Below are positions 23,003 through 34,179 of a stretch of 64,000 bases of DNA, piece after piece. The stretch comes from Aurelia coerulea. Its lineage: Eukaryota; Cnidaria; Scyphozoa; Semaeostomeae; Ulmaridae. Location: positions 12,719,484-12,783,483 of the forward strand of contig CM076951.1 in NCBI GenBank assembly GCA_039566865.1. Direction: 5' to 3'. The first letter of the stretch is position 1; each line of letters begins with the position of its first letter. Under the pieces are notes generated by a model. The model was given only the letters and a program-made list of their open reading frames with translations, made no database searches and was not told the origin of the DNA. The translations under genes were made by a program, and so were the position numbers.

Positions 23003-23175
23003 TATGGCGCGCCGTTGCGGCAAAAAACATTAAAATTTTGTGCATGTCAAAATATTATTTTGTGTACGTCATTTACAACTTTTGTGCTTGTCAAAATATA
23101 AAATTGTGCATGTCAAAAAGTATTTTTGTGTTGGCCTCTTTCGAATTTACTTTTGTGTATGTCAAAACTACTATA
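23003..23175 (+). repeat. Left TIR of the 16.7-kb element
   Basis: Starts TATGGCGCGCCG and contains spaced copies of TGTG(C/T)ATGTCAAAA at about 25-30 bp intervals, candidate transposase-binding subterminal repeats. It carries a single copy of the motif that forms the 42-copy array in the right end. Confidence 0.88.
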
Positions 23176-24029
23176 ACTAAACTTGTGGAATTTTCTGAGC
23201 GGGCGGAATTTCTATTGTATGCGAGATCGCTCTGGAGTTGAAAGAAAGTTGCGAAACGGGTCAGCCTTCTTCTGCCAGTCACTTCAACAGCTTTTGTAAG
23301 ATGCACAGTGATCCAGATCGACGAAATTATGGAATAAATAGGAAAACATGAAGTTTCGAAAACATGCAAATTTCATGTTTCAATTAAAGAGGATATCCTT
23401 GGGCTTAACAGAAAGCAAAAATTTTCAAAATCGGACTATCCAATGATGAGAAATGGAATTTTGAAGTTTGTCAAAACGGGGTGTCCAAGTCAGACCCAAG
23501 GCACTTTTCGAAGTGGGTCTACACATAATTTTTGGGTCTAGGGTAAAATTCTTCGGGTCTGTTACTATTTAGGTTCTTAGATCTTAGGTCTACAGATGGA
23601 CCAAGTTTGGGTCTGCTTGAAAATATAATTTGCAAAAATCAGCCATAATCGGGCAGAAATCCGCCTCAAGTCGGGCAAAATTTTCTCAAACAATGGACTT
23701 TTTATCGGGCAGCTCCCCAAATTTTATCTCCCCCTACGCCGATGGGAGGTACATGGTCTCTACAATCTTCTATACTTTTCTATCATGCTCATACAAAGGT
23801 TTAACATATGCACCCTAAACGCCGACCTGTTCAAGCGAAATACATACCCTATTCGCGGAAAATTTTCTGCAGAACATACCATTTCCCGCGTCCAAATAGA
23901 GCTTCTCAATTTCAGGTACCATAATCACTGACAAGTCAGTTACTAAAATTGCTAGAATTGCCGGTGTGATTTAAAGAGGAGTACCCTGGGTACCAGACCC
24001 TCTAAAATCAAATTTTATGGATGCCACCA

Positions 24030-25036
24030 CAGTGGCTTGGCCAGGGTAAATTAAATGGGGGTATTGAAATGAGAGGGCCTGGGGGCGAAGCCGTTAGGAA
24101 ATTTTTTGGGACACACCCTTTACTTTGGCTGAAAATGCACCTCCCAACATCATGCTACCAATAGCGACAAGGAAACTTTGATAGTTTTGTGACAGTTATC
24201 CAATAAAGTAGACCACAAGGAAAATTTTTGTAGCAACATCTTTTACTTTGGCTTAGAAAGCATCTCCCAACATTATGCTTGCCATTTGTGGCAAGAAAAC
24301 ATTTATGGTTCGTGACATTTTTTCTATAGCTACATCGGAGCAGGAGGAAAATTTTTGAAGATGCACCCATTACTTTGGCGTAAAATGTATCCCCTGATTC
24401 CATTTTTGCCAGTGCTAAAATGGAAGCTTTGACATTTCTCAGAAAATTCTTACCTCACCTATGCCAAGCCATTGTCTCTTCGGTTTTAAAGGACAAGTCC
24501 GGGGTTGGTATGATTGATGATAAAATACAAGATAATACTGCAATGAATGATGTATAATACTTTTTTCCACGATTTCTCGTCATCTTCTTGTGAAATTACA
24601 TATTCAAATAAGCAATTTGAGTGAAGTGACGTCATATCGTGCAAACGAAAACGAGGCTGTGTGATTGTTTATTCGCCTCTTTATCGTAGCAAGCCTCCTT
24701 ATCGTGTTCTCATGCCATTTTCAATGCATGAGTACATGACGCAGAGGCTAGCAGCGATTAAGAGGCGAAAAAGCAATCGCACATCTTCGTTTTTGTTTGT
24801 GCGATATGACGTCACTTCGCTCAAATTGCTTATTTGAATACGTAATTTCACAAGGAGAAGGCAAAAAATAGTGGGAAAAAGTATCATGCATCATTCATTG
24901 CAGTATAATCTTGTATTTTATCATCAATCATACCAACCCCGGACTTGTCCTTTTGAAGGAAATCGAGAACCATCTTTCGAAAAAAGTGGTGGGGACATGA
25001 CCTCACATACCCCCCGCCCCCTGTGGCCACGCCACT
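24030..25036. mobile_element. Non-autonomous hAT element, third nesting level
   Basis: Ends CAGTGGCTTGGCCA at 24030 and TGGCCACGCCACTG at 25036. Imperfect 8-bp duplication TGCCACCA (24022-24029) versus TGCTGCCA (25037-25044). It carries the same GGAGATGC...CCAAAGTAAA tandem units as the hAT at 21312, in opposite orientation, so the two are related. Confidence 0.78.
24488..24953. mobile_element. 466-bp palindromic MITE, innermost nesting level
   Basis: Ends AAAGGACAAGTCCGGGGTTG and its reverse complement. Arms of about 200 bp match almost base for base around a GAGGCG/CGCCTC centre near 24690. Target duplication unclear because of flanking T/A runs. Confidence 0.82.
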
Positions 25037-25682
25037 GTGCTGCCATGATGTTAATAATGTTAAAAATGATGTTAAAGATTCTATTTCATAGAGTCGGGTA
25101 CCCAGGGTAGAAGAGAAAACTGCTCCCGAATTCCTACCCCATCTTGTGCTGGTCTGCTAAGTTCTTTGACTCGCTACAAACTCTATTTTAGAAATTTTGA
25201 TTAGATATCATTGCAGAGGAGTTCAGATTTATCAAATGCAAAATAAGACACCCTTTTGTAAAACCATGGTCAAATCGGCACCCCTAAACACGGGCCCGCG
25301 CGGGCCCGTGCCTACTTTGAAGAAAGGCACCCTTTCCTGCGTTTTTTTTGTACGCGCATGATAACACATCAGGTACTAAGTGCCCCCCCCCCCCCCGGAA
25401 GAACTGTTTCACTTCCAAAGTGCATAATTATCATAAAATCAATCATCGTGCCCAGAAGGTTACTAACGAGTTGTTTTTAGTTAAAACAAATATCTAACAA
25501 CAACAAATGCTACTTTAATCTATTATGAAGTTTTGGGTCTAAGAATATTATGTTAATTGTCGGGTCTACCAGAAAACTGCCTTTAATATTCTGGGTCTGC
25601 GTCAAACTCAAGAATTTTGGTCTGGGTCTACGCGAATTTCTTTTGGGTCTACGTGTTTTGGGTCTGACTTGGACACCCCGTT

Positions 25683-26063
25683 ATTAAATTACTAGAACCT
25701 ATTTGGAGCATTCCTGCAAAAGGGCCGGTTTCAAATCGTTTTAATTTTGTCGCAAAAAAGTTTGAAGATTGCATGTGACATAGGTTTTTATTTCCTGATT
25801 TCCAAGCAAAACTGTAACAGTGCCGTGACTGTTTTCTTCAAGGCAAGAGCTCTAGATTTGCGAAATTGGTTCTCAAGAATTCAAAAGAGGTATTCTCGAT
25901 GCAGTGATAGAAACAATAGCCGATTTTTGTGAAACAAAAGCTTAATGCTGTGAAACAATAGACCTGCATTGGAAAACAGAATCTGTTGTCTCTTTCTTTC
26001 TGCAAGGTCCCACCAATTGAGAAAGGTTTAATACTTCGATATACGCTATGTTAAAATTCGCTT
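25683..26063. other. No gene recognised (inside 16.7-kb element)
   Basis: Short ORFs only; no repeat or motif recognised. May belong to the ancestral body of the large element. 23176-23474 is likewise unremarkable. Confidence 0.35.
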
Positions 26064-26523
26064 GATATCTAAATCTAGTGGAACTAATTGAGTCAAAACA
26101 GTTTCGCCGTCTCAACACCGAATTGTTTAGTTTGACAAAAGTACATCGAATCAGTCACAAGGCTATCATTTGTTGCTTCAACATATGGTTCAGCAGACTG
26201 ACGACTTTTCTTTAAGCTATCTTGACGGGAATTTGCCACAAGTCGCCATGACGTTATCAGCATCCGCAAAATAATGTATTCGAGGTTGGCATTGATATCT
26301 AAATCTAGTGGAACTAATTGAGTCAAAACAGTTTCGCCGTCTCAACACCGAATTGTTTAGTTTGACAAAAGTACATCGAATCAGTCACAAGGCTATCATT
26401 TGTTGCTTCAACATATGGTTCAGCAGACTGACGACTTTTCTTTAAGCTATCTTGACGGGAATTTGCCACAAGTCGCCATGACGTTATCAGCATCCGCACA
26501 ATAATGTATTCGAGGTTGGCATT
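26064..26523. repeat. 230-bp perfect-looking tandem duplication
   Basis: The block beginning GATATCTAAATCTAGTGG at 26064 is repeated at 26294 with almost no differences (one A/C near 26269/26499). The minus frame is open through both units (SRQDSLKKSRQSAEPYVEA...), which may be a duplicated coding segment of unknown type or chance. Confidence 0.85.
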
Positions 26524-26660
26524 AATTGAAGTAAGCCTGGCCCTACACCCAGCTCCACTTCGAAAGTTCCTGATGTGCTTGCCCCATCCCTCCAAGCCAT
26601 TTCACGACCAAGCTGCAATTGGTCCACCCTCATGCATATCGAAGAGCTCCCAGTTATGGG

Positions 26661-26901
26661 CCAACATTTGATGATGAACAGATGGGTTAATTTAGACCCA
26701 TGGAAGATGAAGACATAGGTGGATCATCGTATCATGGCAGTGCTGCTTGAAACAGTTGACGTCAAGGATATTGATTTTGTCAAAACTTTCCAAAACTGCG
26801 AGGCAAACATTAAACTGGCTAAGAAGGATAAGAATTATACACATGTGTCTTCATTTTCCATGGGTCCGAATTAACTCATCTGTTCACCAAATGTTGGGTG
26901 T
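26661..26901. repeat. Inverted repeat, ~58-bp arms
   Basis: 26661-26720 (GAACAGATGGGTTAATTTAG core) is repeated inverted at 26842-26901 with a ~120-bp spacer. It ends directly in front of the integrase gene's first readable codons, so it may be a small insertion that removed the gene's start. Confidence 0.65.
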
Positions 26902-27536
26902 TGGGTAACTCTGCAGCAAAAACTGTTTGAGTACGATTTGAATCAGGAAATAGAGGATGGCCTTGTTCGTTTAACTGAGATATTGCAAACACGTTGCAAC
27001 TTCTTACTGAATGATGCAGAAAAGAATTCTACACAGCAAGTGCAAGCAACTGTTGCTCCAAATTTTCAGTGTCCCACTGAAGTGACAGGTCGACAAGGAC
27101 GACCAGCTTAGCTCGTATCACCTGAACAGATCGAAGGTCTACGCGCCCTCGGGTTTTCCTGGAAGCAGGTTGCCTCGTTGTTGTCGATATCAGAAAGAAC
27201 TCTAAGGACTAGAAGGAAGGAATTGGAAATAAGGGAAAAATATACCGATATCAATGACAATCAGCTTGATACTCTCGTTGAACAATTGTTGCTGGAATCA
27301 CCAAACATGGGTGAAAAGCTTTTATCAGGTGCTCTGCTGGCAAAAGGAATTCACATACAGAGAAAACGTATGCGCCAGTCAGTGTCTCGGGTGGATCCTG
27401 TAGGAAAAGCACTCCGCAGATTCCGAAGGCTAAGAAGGAGAGTATATTCAGTGGAAGGACCGAATGCTTTGTGGTGAGTGCAAGTACAGTACACGTCTTT
27501 TTCAGATAAGAAATTGGCTTATAAGACCAGTGCTAA

Positions 27537-27699
27537 TAGTCCCTTTTCATGAGACCCGACATGGTAAATACAGTTTTCTCATATCGGGGCGATATGAAAA
27601 CCAAATTGCCTTTGCCGCGTATTTTGCCGGAAATTTTCATGTCATGTGGGGTCTCATGGTGACATGAGCTGCATGTTGGGTCTCCATGTAAAGGGCCTA
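27537..27699. mobile_element. PIF/Harbinger-type MITE in integrase intron
   Basis: 163-bp palindrome with ends TAGTCCCTTTTCATGAGACC and GGTCTCCATGTAAAGGGCCT, flanked by TAA at 27534-27536 and 27700-27702. It begins 63 bp after the exon 1 donor. Same end type (GGCCCTTTACATG) as 20735-21175. Confidence 0.8.
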
Positions 27700-29038
27700 T
27701 AAGATGGCAAAAATTTTAAAAAGTAAAAAACATCTGCAGCTGTAAGATACCACATTATTGATAATTCATGTGAAAATGTTCATGTTGAATTAAGAAACTC
27801 AAGGGCGGGCATGTCACACTGGGAAGGATGGTCCTACCTTTGTCCGAAAACCGGTCGTTCATGAAAAAATTTTGCACCAACTTTGTCCCTGGTCGTTTTT
27901 GATGGCAAATTTCCACTGTTATTTTTCTTCAATTTGAAGGACAATTTTTAACATTATGTATCACTGACGATGTTTGTCCCTAAAATCGGTAGTTTCGACC
28001 TACTACTGTTTTCCAAACAAGTAGTAATTATAGATATGAAAGTACAAGTGTCCCAAAACCGGTTACCAGACAATGGTAGGACCGCTTCGGTGAAAAAGTT
28101 GAAATTCTGGCCTTTTTTTCGGAAATTTGCCGGACAAATGTAGAACCGCTTTAGTGAGAAATTGTAATTTCTGGTCTTTTTTCCGTAAATTTGGCGGACA
28201 AAGGTAAAACCGCTTATGTGAAAATTTTGAAATACTAGTCTTTTCTGCCTAAATTTGGCGGACAAAGGGAGAACCCGCCTACAGGTAAATTTCAGAATTT
28301 TGATTAGATAGGAGGTTGGGAAACTTGATTTTTGTGACAAACTGATGGAATATGAAGAATGAGATTCAAATTTCACCTTTGTCCCAAAAACTGGTTATTT
28401 TGGGCACGAAAGGTGTACTATTTGATAAAAGCTCCAGTTATTTGTTTCCAATTCCTCTGGACAAACATGGGGTCAAATATTTTACAGTACTTGCCCACCC
28501 CTGGAAACTCAGAGTACTTATGGCTTTATCCAAGTTTGTAAATGCAGTATAGTAAGCACCTGCGCATAAAAACCTTCCACTTTGAAATTCAGCCTGGGTT
28601 CATGTGCAATTAAAACAATGGATTAGTTCGTAAAATATTGGGAGTTTAATTAAACAATTTTGCCCTGTAGGTTCTTAGTTTATCCAGTTATATGTCGTGT
28701 ACTGCATATTTAGCAACGAAAATAGGCCTGTCCATCGACCATGATTTTACTATTCGATTAATTGTGAACAATATTTCAGATTAATCGATACTCCGTTCCG
28801 TTCTACGGCTCACTTTTCAGAGACGCCACTATTCTGAACGGAACCGAACGGAGTGCTTCTCATCGTTCAGGTGTGAAAACCTGCAAAAGTCCTTTTTTGG
28901 AGCAGTTCCATATCGTTCCGTGCTGGTACGTTCCCTTCTCATGTGAACGGGGCCTAGATTTGCTTTATGCTTCTTTTAGACTTACCGAATATTTGGTATC
29001 GAAAATCTAAATCTAACTCTTTTGTCGTTCCATTTCAG
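27700..29038. other. Remainder of integrase intron; 63-bp tandem repeat inside
   Basis: Between 28075 and 28280 a ~63-64 bp unit (GGCGGACAAAGG.AGAACCGC) is repeated three times, with related words back to 27830. Near 28795-28960 CGTTCCGTTC / GAACGGAAC modules and GTGAACGGGGCCTAG look like one end of another Harbinger-type element. No further coding. Confidence 0.5.
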
Positions 29039-29846
29039 GCATATTGACAGTCACCACAAGCTTATTAGGTGGCGAATCGTCATACATGGCTGCATTGATG
29101 GCTTCTCAAGGCTCATCGTATATCTGCATTGATGTGATAACAATCGTGCTAATACAGTAGCTGCATTGTTTGGCTCATCAGTTGAAAGGTTGTACTGGCC
29201 AAGACGAGTTCGTTCTGATATGGGCATGGAGAACATAGAAGTCGCTCGTATGATGCTAAACAAGCATTGGCCACAGCCCTCCCCTCATTTAGCCGGTTTA
29301 TCTGTCCATAATCAGAGAATTGAGCGGTTATGGAGAGATGTAGTAACATACGTTGTTTCGCATTTCAGGGAATTGCTCTATAGCATGGAAAGCAGTAATA
29401 TTCTAGATCCTTTGAATGAAGTGCACTTGTTGGCAGTTCAAAAAGTATTTGTCCCAAGAATTGATAAGGCGCTTAATGATTTCATTTTGCAGTGGAATTT
29501 CCACTCCTTAAGAACTGAACAATCAAGAACCCCAATGCAACTCTGGATGGGAGGAATTTACAAAAACATAATGGGAGATTCAATCAGAGACATGGTCAAC
29601 AGAGATGAATTTGACCCAGCTCAGTATGGAGTTGATGTGGTTCGGGACGATGAGTTGGCGGAAATCGAGACTAACAACAATGTTAGTATTCCACGACATC
29701 CATTTGATTTTAACGACCACAAAGAGGCGTTAATAAGTCATGTTGATGCCCTTACTGATGATGGAGAATTTGGAGTTGCTATTTTCTTGCACGTCGTTGA
29801 TATTCTTCACGGGTTAGATAGTGTACGAGCATATTATCGAGTATGA

Positions 29847-30413
29847 GCAGATAAACGTATGAGACTCAAAAAAACAACCTGATTCCCATAAACATCAAGG
29901 TGCCGTGGTGAACCCAACACAGTAAGAAGTAAACAGTCTATTAGAAGTAAACAGTTGCTGCAAACTACAAACTAGAGCACTAATTACACACGTTTAAATG
30001 TTCGAAATGGAGGGGGTGGGTGGGCCTATCAAATATACCGGTGTAAAGCCCCCCCCTCCTCCAATATGCACCTGTTAGCCGTTTTTGTACCGATCAACGG
30101 ACAAAAACTTAGTATATCTCATTTTGTTGATTTGCAAGTGTATGCACAGCACCAGTTGGTTTCTTAACACAGGGTGCCATGATGTACTGGGGGGGGGGCT
30201 ACAGAATAACAGAAGCGACTCGTTATCACCCCTAACTACATCTTCATACAAGATATCGTATCTGTAAATGTTTTGTCAAGAATGTTGAAACATCTTTTCG
30301 ATGACCTTGACAAAATTTTCGAAGAGCCTATCTAGATTCATTACTGCTTCCAGTTTCCGGTGTTTCAGTTGACTGACATTTTTTATTGTACTTGAGTATT
30401 TGTTATAGAACAA
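29847..30413. other. No gene recognised
   Basis: Non-coding between the integrase stop and the inverted repeat. It holds a short direct repeat (AAGAAGTAAACAGT near 29925-29955) and a run of 9 G near 30190. Confidence 0.35.
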
Positions 30414-31069
30414 GCAAATAATGATAATGCTCTTGGTGGAACAAGGGCAGATTTTGTAATACAATAGCAACAGTTGCGTTTGATCGACACCTCAATTCAA
30501 AGCGATTAGCGGATGCAGACAAAGGAAATTCTCTCAACCAGTAATTCAAAACAAACAAAGCCGCAAAAATTTCCCCGAAACTAGTAGGGCAAACTCTCGC
30601 CTTGTGCAAGGGAAAGATGGTTTTTAAGAGAAGTTATGTGCTTACAGCGAAAGAAGAAGGGTAAATCTAAAGTTCTGTCGCTTAGATTATGTTTATTTGA
30701 TTCAGGAGCCGAGCAGAAGGCATTGTAATTCTCGCGTCTTTAGTGCTTAAAATGAAACGATTACAAAACAGCTCCTAAATCAAATAAACATAATCTAAGC
30801 GACAGAACTTTAGATTTACCCTTCTTCTTTCGCTGTAAGCACATAACTTCTCTTAAAAACCATCTTTCCCTTGCACAAGGCGAGAGTTTGCCTTACTAGT
30901 TTCGGAAAAACTTTTGCAGCTTTGTTTGTTTTGAATTTCTGGTTGAGAGAATTTCCTTTGTCTGCATCCGCTAATCGCTTTGAATTGAGGTGTCAATCAA
31001 ACGCAACTGTTGCTATTGTATTACAAAATCTGCCCTTGTTTCTTGGTGGTCCTACGTATCATTATTTGT
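30414..31069. repeat. Large inverted repeat, ~295-bp arms, 62-bp spacer
   Basis: 30414-30708 and 30771-31069 are reverse complements at about 90 percent or better. Both arms can be read outward as the same 60-70 residue ORF (LREFPLSASANRFELRC), simply because of the symmetry. It could be a palindromic MITE or an inverted duplication between the convergent integrase and E3 genes. No target duplication found. Confidence 0.85.
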
Positions 31070-31512
31070 CGAAAATCAAGATATACATTGCTGCTTATAT
31101 CCAGCTTCTCAACTAAAATCTGCAGGGAAAAGTCGTCCGTTCTTTTTCGTTCAAGATGAATCGGTCACAGTCCCTTGGACAAACATAAAAAAAGTTTTCC
31201 AACTTATTTTGTCTGTAGAGTCAGCTTGCCAAAGAATTCCACTTTTCGAACAACCATAACTTGGTTACAAATACAAACAACATTTATCAAATTGCTAAAA
31301 ATCAGCTAAAACGTGTAATAAAAAGGATCTTAAAAGGAGAATCTTGTAAGTTCAACGAACAAAACAAATCGTTAGCCATCCATGAAAAGTTCCAAATTGC
31401 GTCAACATAATCATATTGTAACAAACGTTTATAAATGTCTAAGGTGTCATAAATGTGAAAGACAATTTTTCATTGTGTAAGGCCTTTAAAGCATTCTTCA
31501 CCAGTCTATCAA
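31070..31512. other. No gene recognised
   Basis: AT-rich 3' flank of the HECT gene; possible 3' UTR of the minus-strand gene. Nothing else seen. Confidence 0.35.
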
Positions 31513-32565
31513 TCAAACGGAACCAAAACCAGGTGATGCAATGATATCTTCAATAATATTGGCAGTGAAGTTTTCACCCTTGTACCTCTCGTCTAATGGA
31601 AAAGTAACTTTCAACGTGCAAGTGCTCACCGTCACGCGCTTTTTTTGCTCGGAGCAGAACGTGAGTTTTCCCTTTCCCAGTGATAAGGGTGGCAAAAACT
31701 TTGAGCCTGTCAAGAAAAACAAGACATCTTCAAGCTTCATGTGGATGATTCTGATCTCCTCACTCATAGCAAGAAAATCAGTTTTTTTAGCTGTTGGCAC
31801 CATACCTTGTTCCAACTCATCCAAGAAGTTACACCAATTGTAAACAATATCCTGCTCTGCCTTCTGTTGCTCTTCTGAAAGGTTTTTCGTGTACTCAGCT
31901 TGGAACATTTCTTGCATAGCTTTGGATGTGAGATGAGAAATTTCATAGACCAGTTCTTTAGTTGATTCCTCTGTGTGTTACTTCAACGCATCTCGGATCC
32001 CATTGGCTGACAAACCATTCATGAACTGCTGGATTTCCTCCAGTTGCCGTGTTAGCACCCAGTACTTTGATAGTTTGCCTACAAGATCTGCCTTATCTTT
32101 CAGCAATATGACTGCTTTGTTGTAACCTGCCTCGAACCGCTCATCGAAGTTGGTCATGACTGCATCAAGGTCTTCTTGAGTAGTTGCATTGACTACTTCT
32201 TCTAATTTGGTTTTCCCTTCAAAGCATGGCACGTCGCTTACTTCACATATTGGTGCATCTCCTGATAAAACGTACTGGGCAAGGGGTTGGCAAAAATTGT
32301 GTGGCCCCGCAAAACCATTCATAAAACCAAGTGCCATGAATTTGCCATACAAACCATACCATTTCTTTTCTAATTTATGCAAGTCGTGTTGAAATGTGTA
32401 ATTTTTCTCATTACCCTGCATGAGGACTTGAGGTACTTCGTCATAAAAGGCTGTGAATAATTCACGGAGAGGTCCACCTTCGTCAACTGCGGGTTTCAGT
32501 TTGAAGGGAACTTGCTTTTTCTGTTTTGTTCTTTGGGCAAATGCAGAGGGTGATAACTGCTGTCT
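31513..32565 (-). pseudogene. HECT domain of E3 ubiquitin ligase (G2/M-phase-specific E3-like), one nonsense codon
   Basis: The minus frame opens near 32565 and reads KKQVPFKLKPAVDEGGPLRE at about 32525-32465 (HECT N-lobe entry, D-x-GGP-x-RE), then LEKKWYGLYGKFMALGFMNG, CEVSDVPCF and QLEEIQQFMNGLSANGIRD. A TAA at 31978-31980 interrupts. The same frame continues through MFQAEYTKNLSEEQQ, LSEEIRI-type text, EDVLFFLTGSKFLPPLSLGKG and VSTCTLKVTFPLDERY, ending ASPGFGSV at 31513. The Cys in STCTLKVTFP sits where HECT ligases carry the ubiquitin-accepting Cys. So a near-complete HECT domain exists apart from one stop. It lies inside the 16.7-kb element and reads toward the integrase. It belongs with exons at 36001-36269 and 38127-38358. 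Confidence 0.85.
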
Positions 32566-33139
32566 TTATTCTTATAATTTGCAACACTGTTTTCAAGTTG
32601 TTGAGCAGTGTGGAAACAGTATTTGTACTTGTTTTTTATTTCAAGTACTAGGAAAAGGAAGTTTGGAGGCTGTGGAATACTATCAAAAGTAATTGAAATG
32701 GTCAGAGAATGTCTTAGCAGTTCCTCTTTTAGAGAAACAAACATGGTCGGGCGTGGTGAACTCTTTAGAGGTGCATCAAAAATGAAAACAATAACAAAGA
32801 TTCCGGGTATTAGCTAGTATAATGACGGTGACATGACAGAGTCGGTATTGGTTGAGGGTCATTTGGTGCAAGTGGATAGGTTTTATTTTCGTAACTGGCA
32901 AATGGCGAGGAATAGCTTTTGTAATGATATTTCGGCAAGAAAACTGGGCTATAGAAAAAACGGGGTGAAATAAGTATAATAACAGAGACAAAAGAAAAAG
33001 AAATATCACAATCTTAACAACACTGTAGTGTTTTTTGGAAAAATTATTCTTGGATTTTTTAGGCCTGCAAAGTTGTGTTATGAGATATCCAGGGATTCGA
33101 GATCTTATGAGAAATCTGTTTTAAAAGGCTAAGCTGCCC
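32566..33139. other. No gene recognised
   Basis: Should hold upstream exons or introns of the HECT gene, but no further HECT text was found. The minus ORF 32496-32744 overlaps in another frame and lacks motif support. Confidence 0.35.
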
Positions 33140-34110
33140 TACTGGCTGAGAAAGGAACAACCAAAATCTACAACACGCTACCAGTCATCTTATACAGGCA
33201 GAATGAGCAATTTGGTCAGGAGCATCAACTACTAAATTTAAAAATTTTTCAAAATCACATCATCAGATTTATGATTGGCCGCAAGCTGCAAGATCATGTC
33301 ACGAGAGAAAGTCTACGATCCCAAACAGAACTAAAACCTGTATCAGCTGTTATCAAAGTTAAAATGTTTTTGGCCTTATAAAACGGTCATCAATGGGACT
33401 ACCTAGATCGGTCTTAGGAGGCTCCGCCAATGGTTCAAGGAACCGGGAGGAACACCGAACGTCGCTGGATCGACGACATCAAGACCTGGATTGGGTCGTA
33501 TTTGTTTAAAACGGAAAAAACGGAATACATGTATCGCACTCATGTGAGTACTGTAGTCATGGACTATACAGATGCGCAATAAGGGTAGCACGTGAAATAC
33601 ACATGAATGAAGGTCTGGTGCACAGTATCTCCTGTAACGATTCAAGGAATTAGTACTAATTTACTGCGGGTGCAGAGTCAACTGGTGAACCCCAATAGTC
33701 TCATGCAGGGTCAACTGTCGAGCCCTATACGTCTGTTGGAAGGGTCATCAATGGGACAACCTAGATCGCTCTTAAAATGCTCCGCCAATGGTGCAAGGAA
33801 TCGAGAGGAACACCGGAACGTCACTGGATCGATGACATCAAGACCTGGATTGGGTCTTATTTATATAAATGGAGAAAACGGAATACAAGTATCGCACTCA
33901 TGTGAGTACTGTAGCCATGGACTATACAGATGCGCAATAAGGGTAACACATGAAATACACATGAATGAAGGTCTGGTGCACAGTATCTCCTGTAACGATT
34001 CAAGGAATTAGTACTAATTTACTGCGGGTGCAGAGTCAACTGGTGAACCCCATTGGTCGCATGCAGGGTCAACTGTCGAGCCCTGTACGTCTGTTGAAGG
34101 ATCAATTGTC
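33140..34110 (+). pseudogene. LINE RT C-terminal remnant with ~358-bp tandem duplication
   Basis: The + frame from about 33145 reads KIYNTLPVILYRQNEQFG ... HIIRFMIGRKLQDHVTRESL ... TELKPVSAVIKVKMF, then (frameshifted) RHWIDDIKTWIGSYL. This is the C-terminal tail of a LINE ORF2 (R-x-W-x-DDIK-x-W box). The last ~358 bp (from 33385) is repeated from 33743, and copy 2 keeps the frame better. It lies within the interval where middle exons of the HECT gene would be expected. Confidence 0.6.
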
Positions 34111-34179
34111 AGTGTCACAATCAATTTGTTAAAGATTAATTTCGACGGACATTAATTAACTATGAGTTAACTGTAGGAA

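Larger units (their letters stand above)
23984..25107. mobile_element. TA-flanked MITE (CCCTGGGTACC ends), second nesting level
   Basis: Left end CCCTGGGTACCAGAC at 23984 after TA (23982-23983); right end GGGTACCCAGGG to 25107 followed by TA (25108-25109). Without its own insert the element would be only about 110 bp. Confidence 0.75.
23475..25682. mobile_element. Outermost of four nested elements, GGGTCT-rich ends
   Basis: Inverted ends AACGGGGTGTCCAAGTCAGA at 23475 and TCTGACTTGGACACCCCGTT at 25682. The next 100-180 bp on each side are studded with GGGTCT/AGACCC words. No clear target duplication. The interior holds the elements at 23984-25107, 24030-25036 and 24488-24953. A run of 14 C lies at 25383-25396. 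Confidence 0.72.
26917..29846 (+). pseudogene. IS3EU-type DDE integrase/transposase gene, two exons, two nonsense codons
   Basis: Exon 1 about 26917-27473: polar N-terminus, then SPEQIEGLRALGFSWKQVAS and LLSISERTLRTRRKE, a helix-turn-helix typical of this family, then a long charged region ending EGPNALW. Exon 2 29039-29846: catalytic core with [12 protein letters not shown] (first Asp), RVRSDMGMEN (second Asp) and HNQRIERLWRD (Glu), then LDPLNEVHLLAVQKVF and a WNFHSLRTEQ.RTP.QLW C-terminal box. The phase-2 intron is exact (TG|GTGAGTG ... TTTCAG|G). Lesions: TAG at 27109-27111 and TGA at 29130-29132. All three acidic residues survive. The enzyme family cuts and joins DNA ends in the nucleus. 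It lies between the TIRs of the 16.7-kb element and is its likely transposase. The true start is not identified. Confidence 0.85.

Noticed and set aside
30403..31116. Conserved pair of small ORFs (LREFPLSASANRFELRC)
   Set aside because: They are mirror copies from an inverted repeat; differences between arms include amino-acid changes and there is no third copy to show selection.
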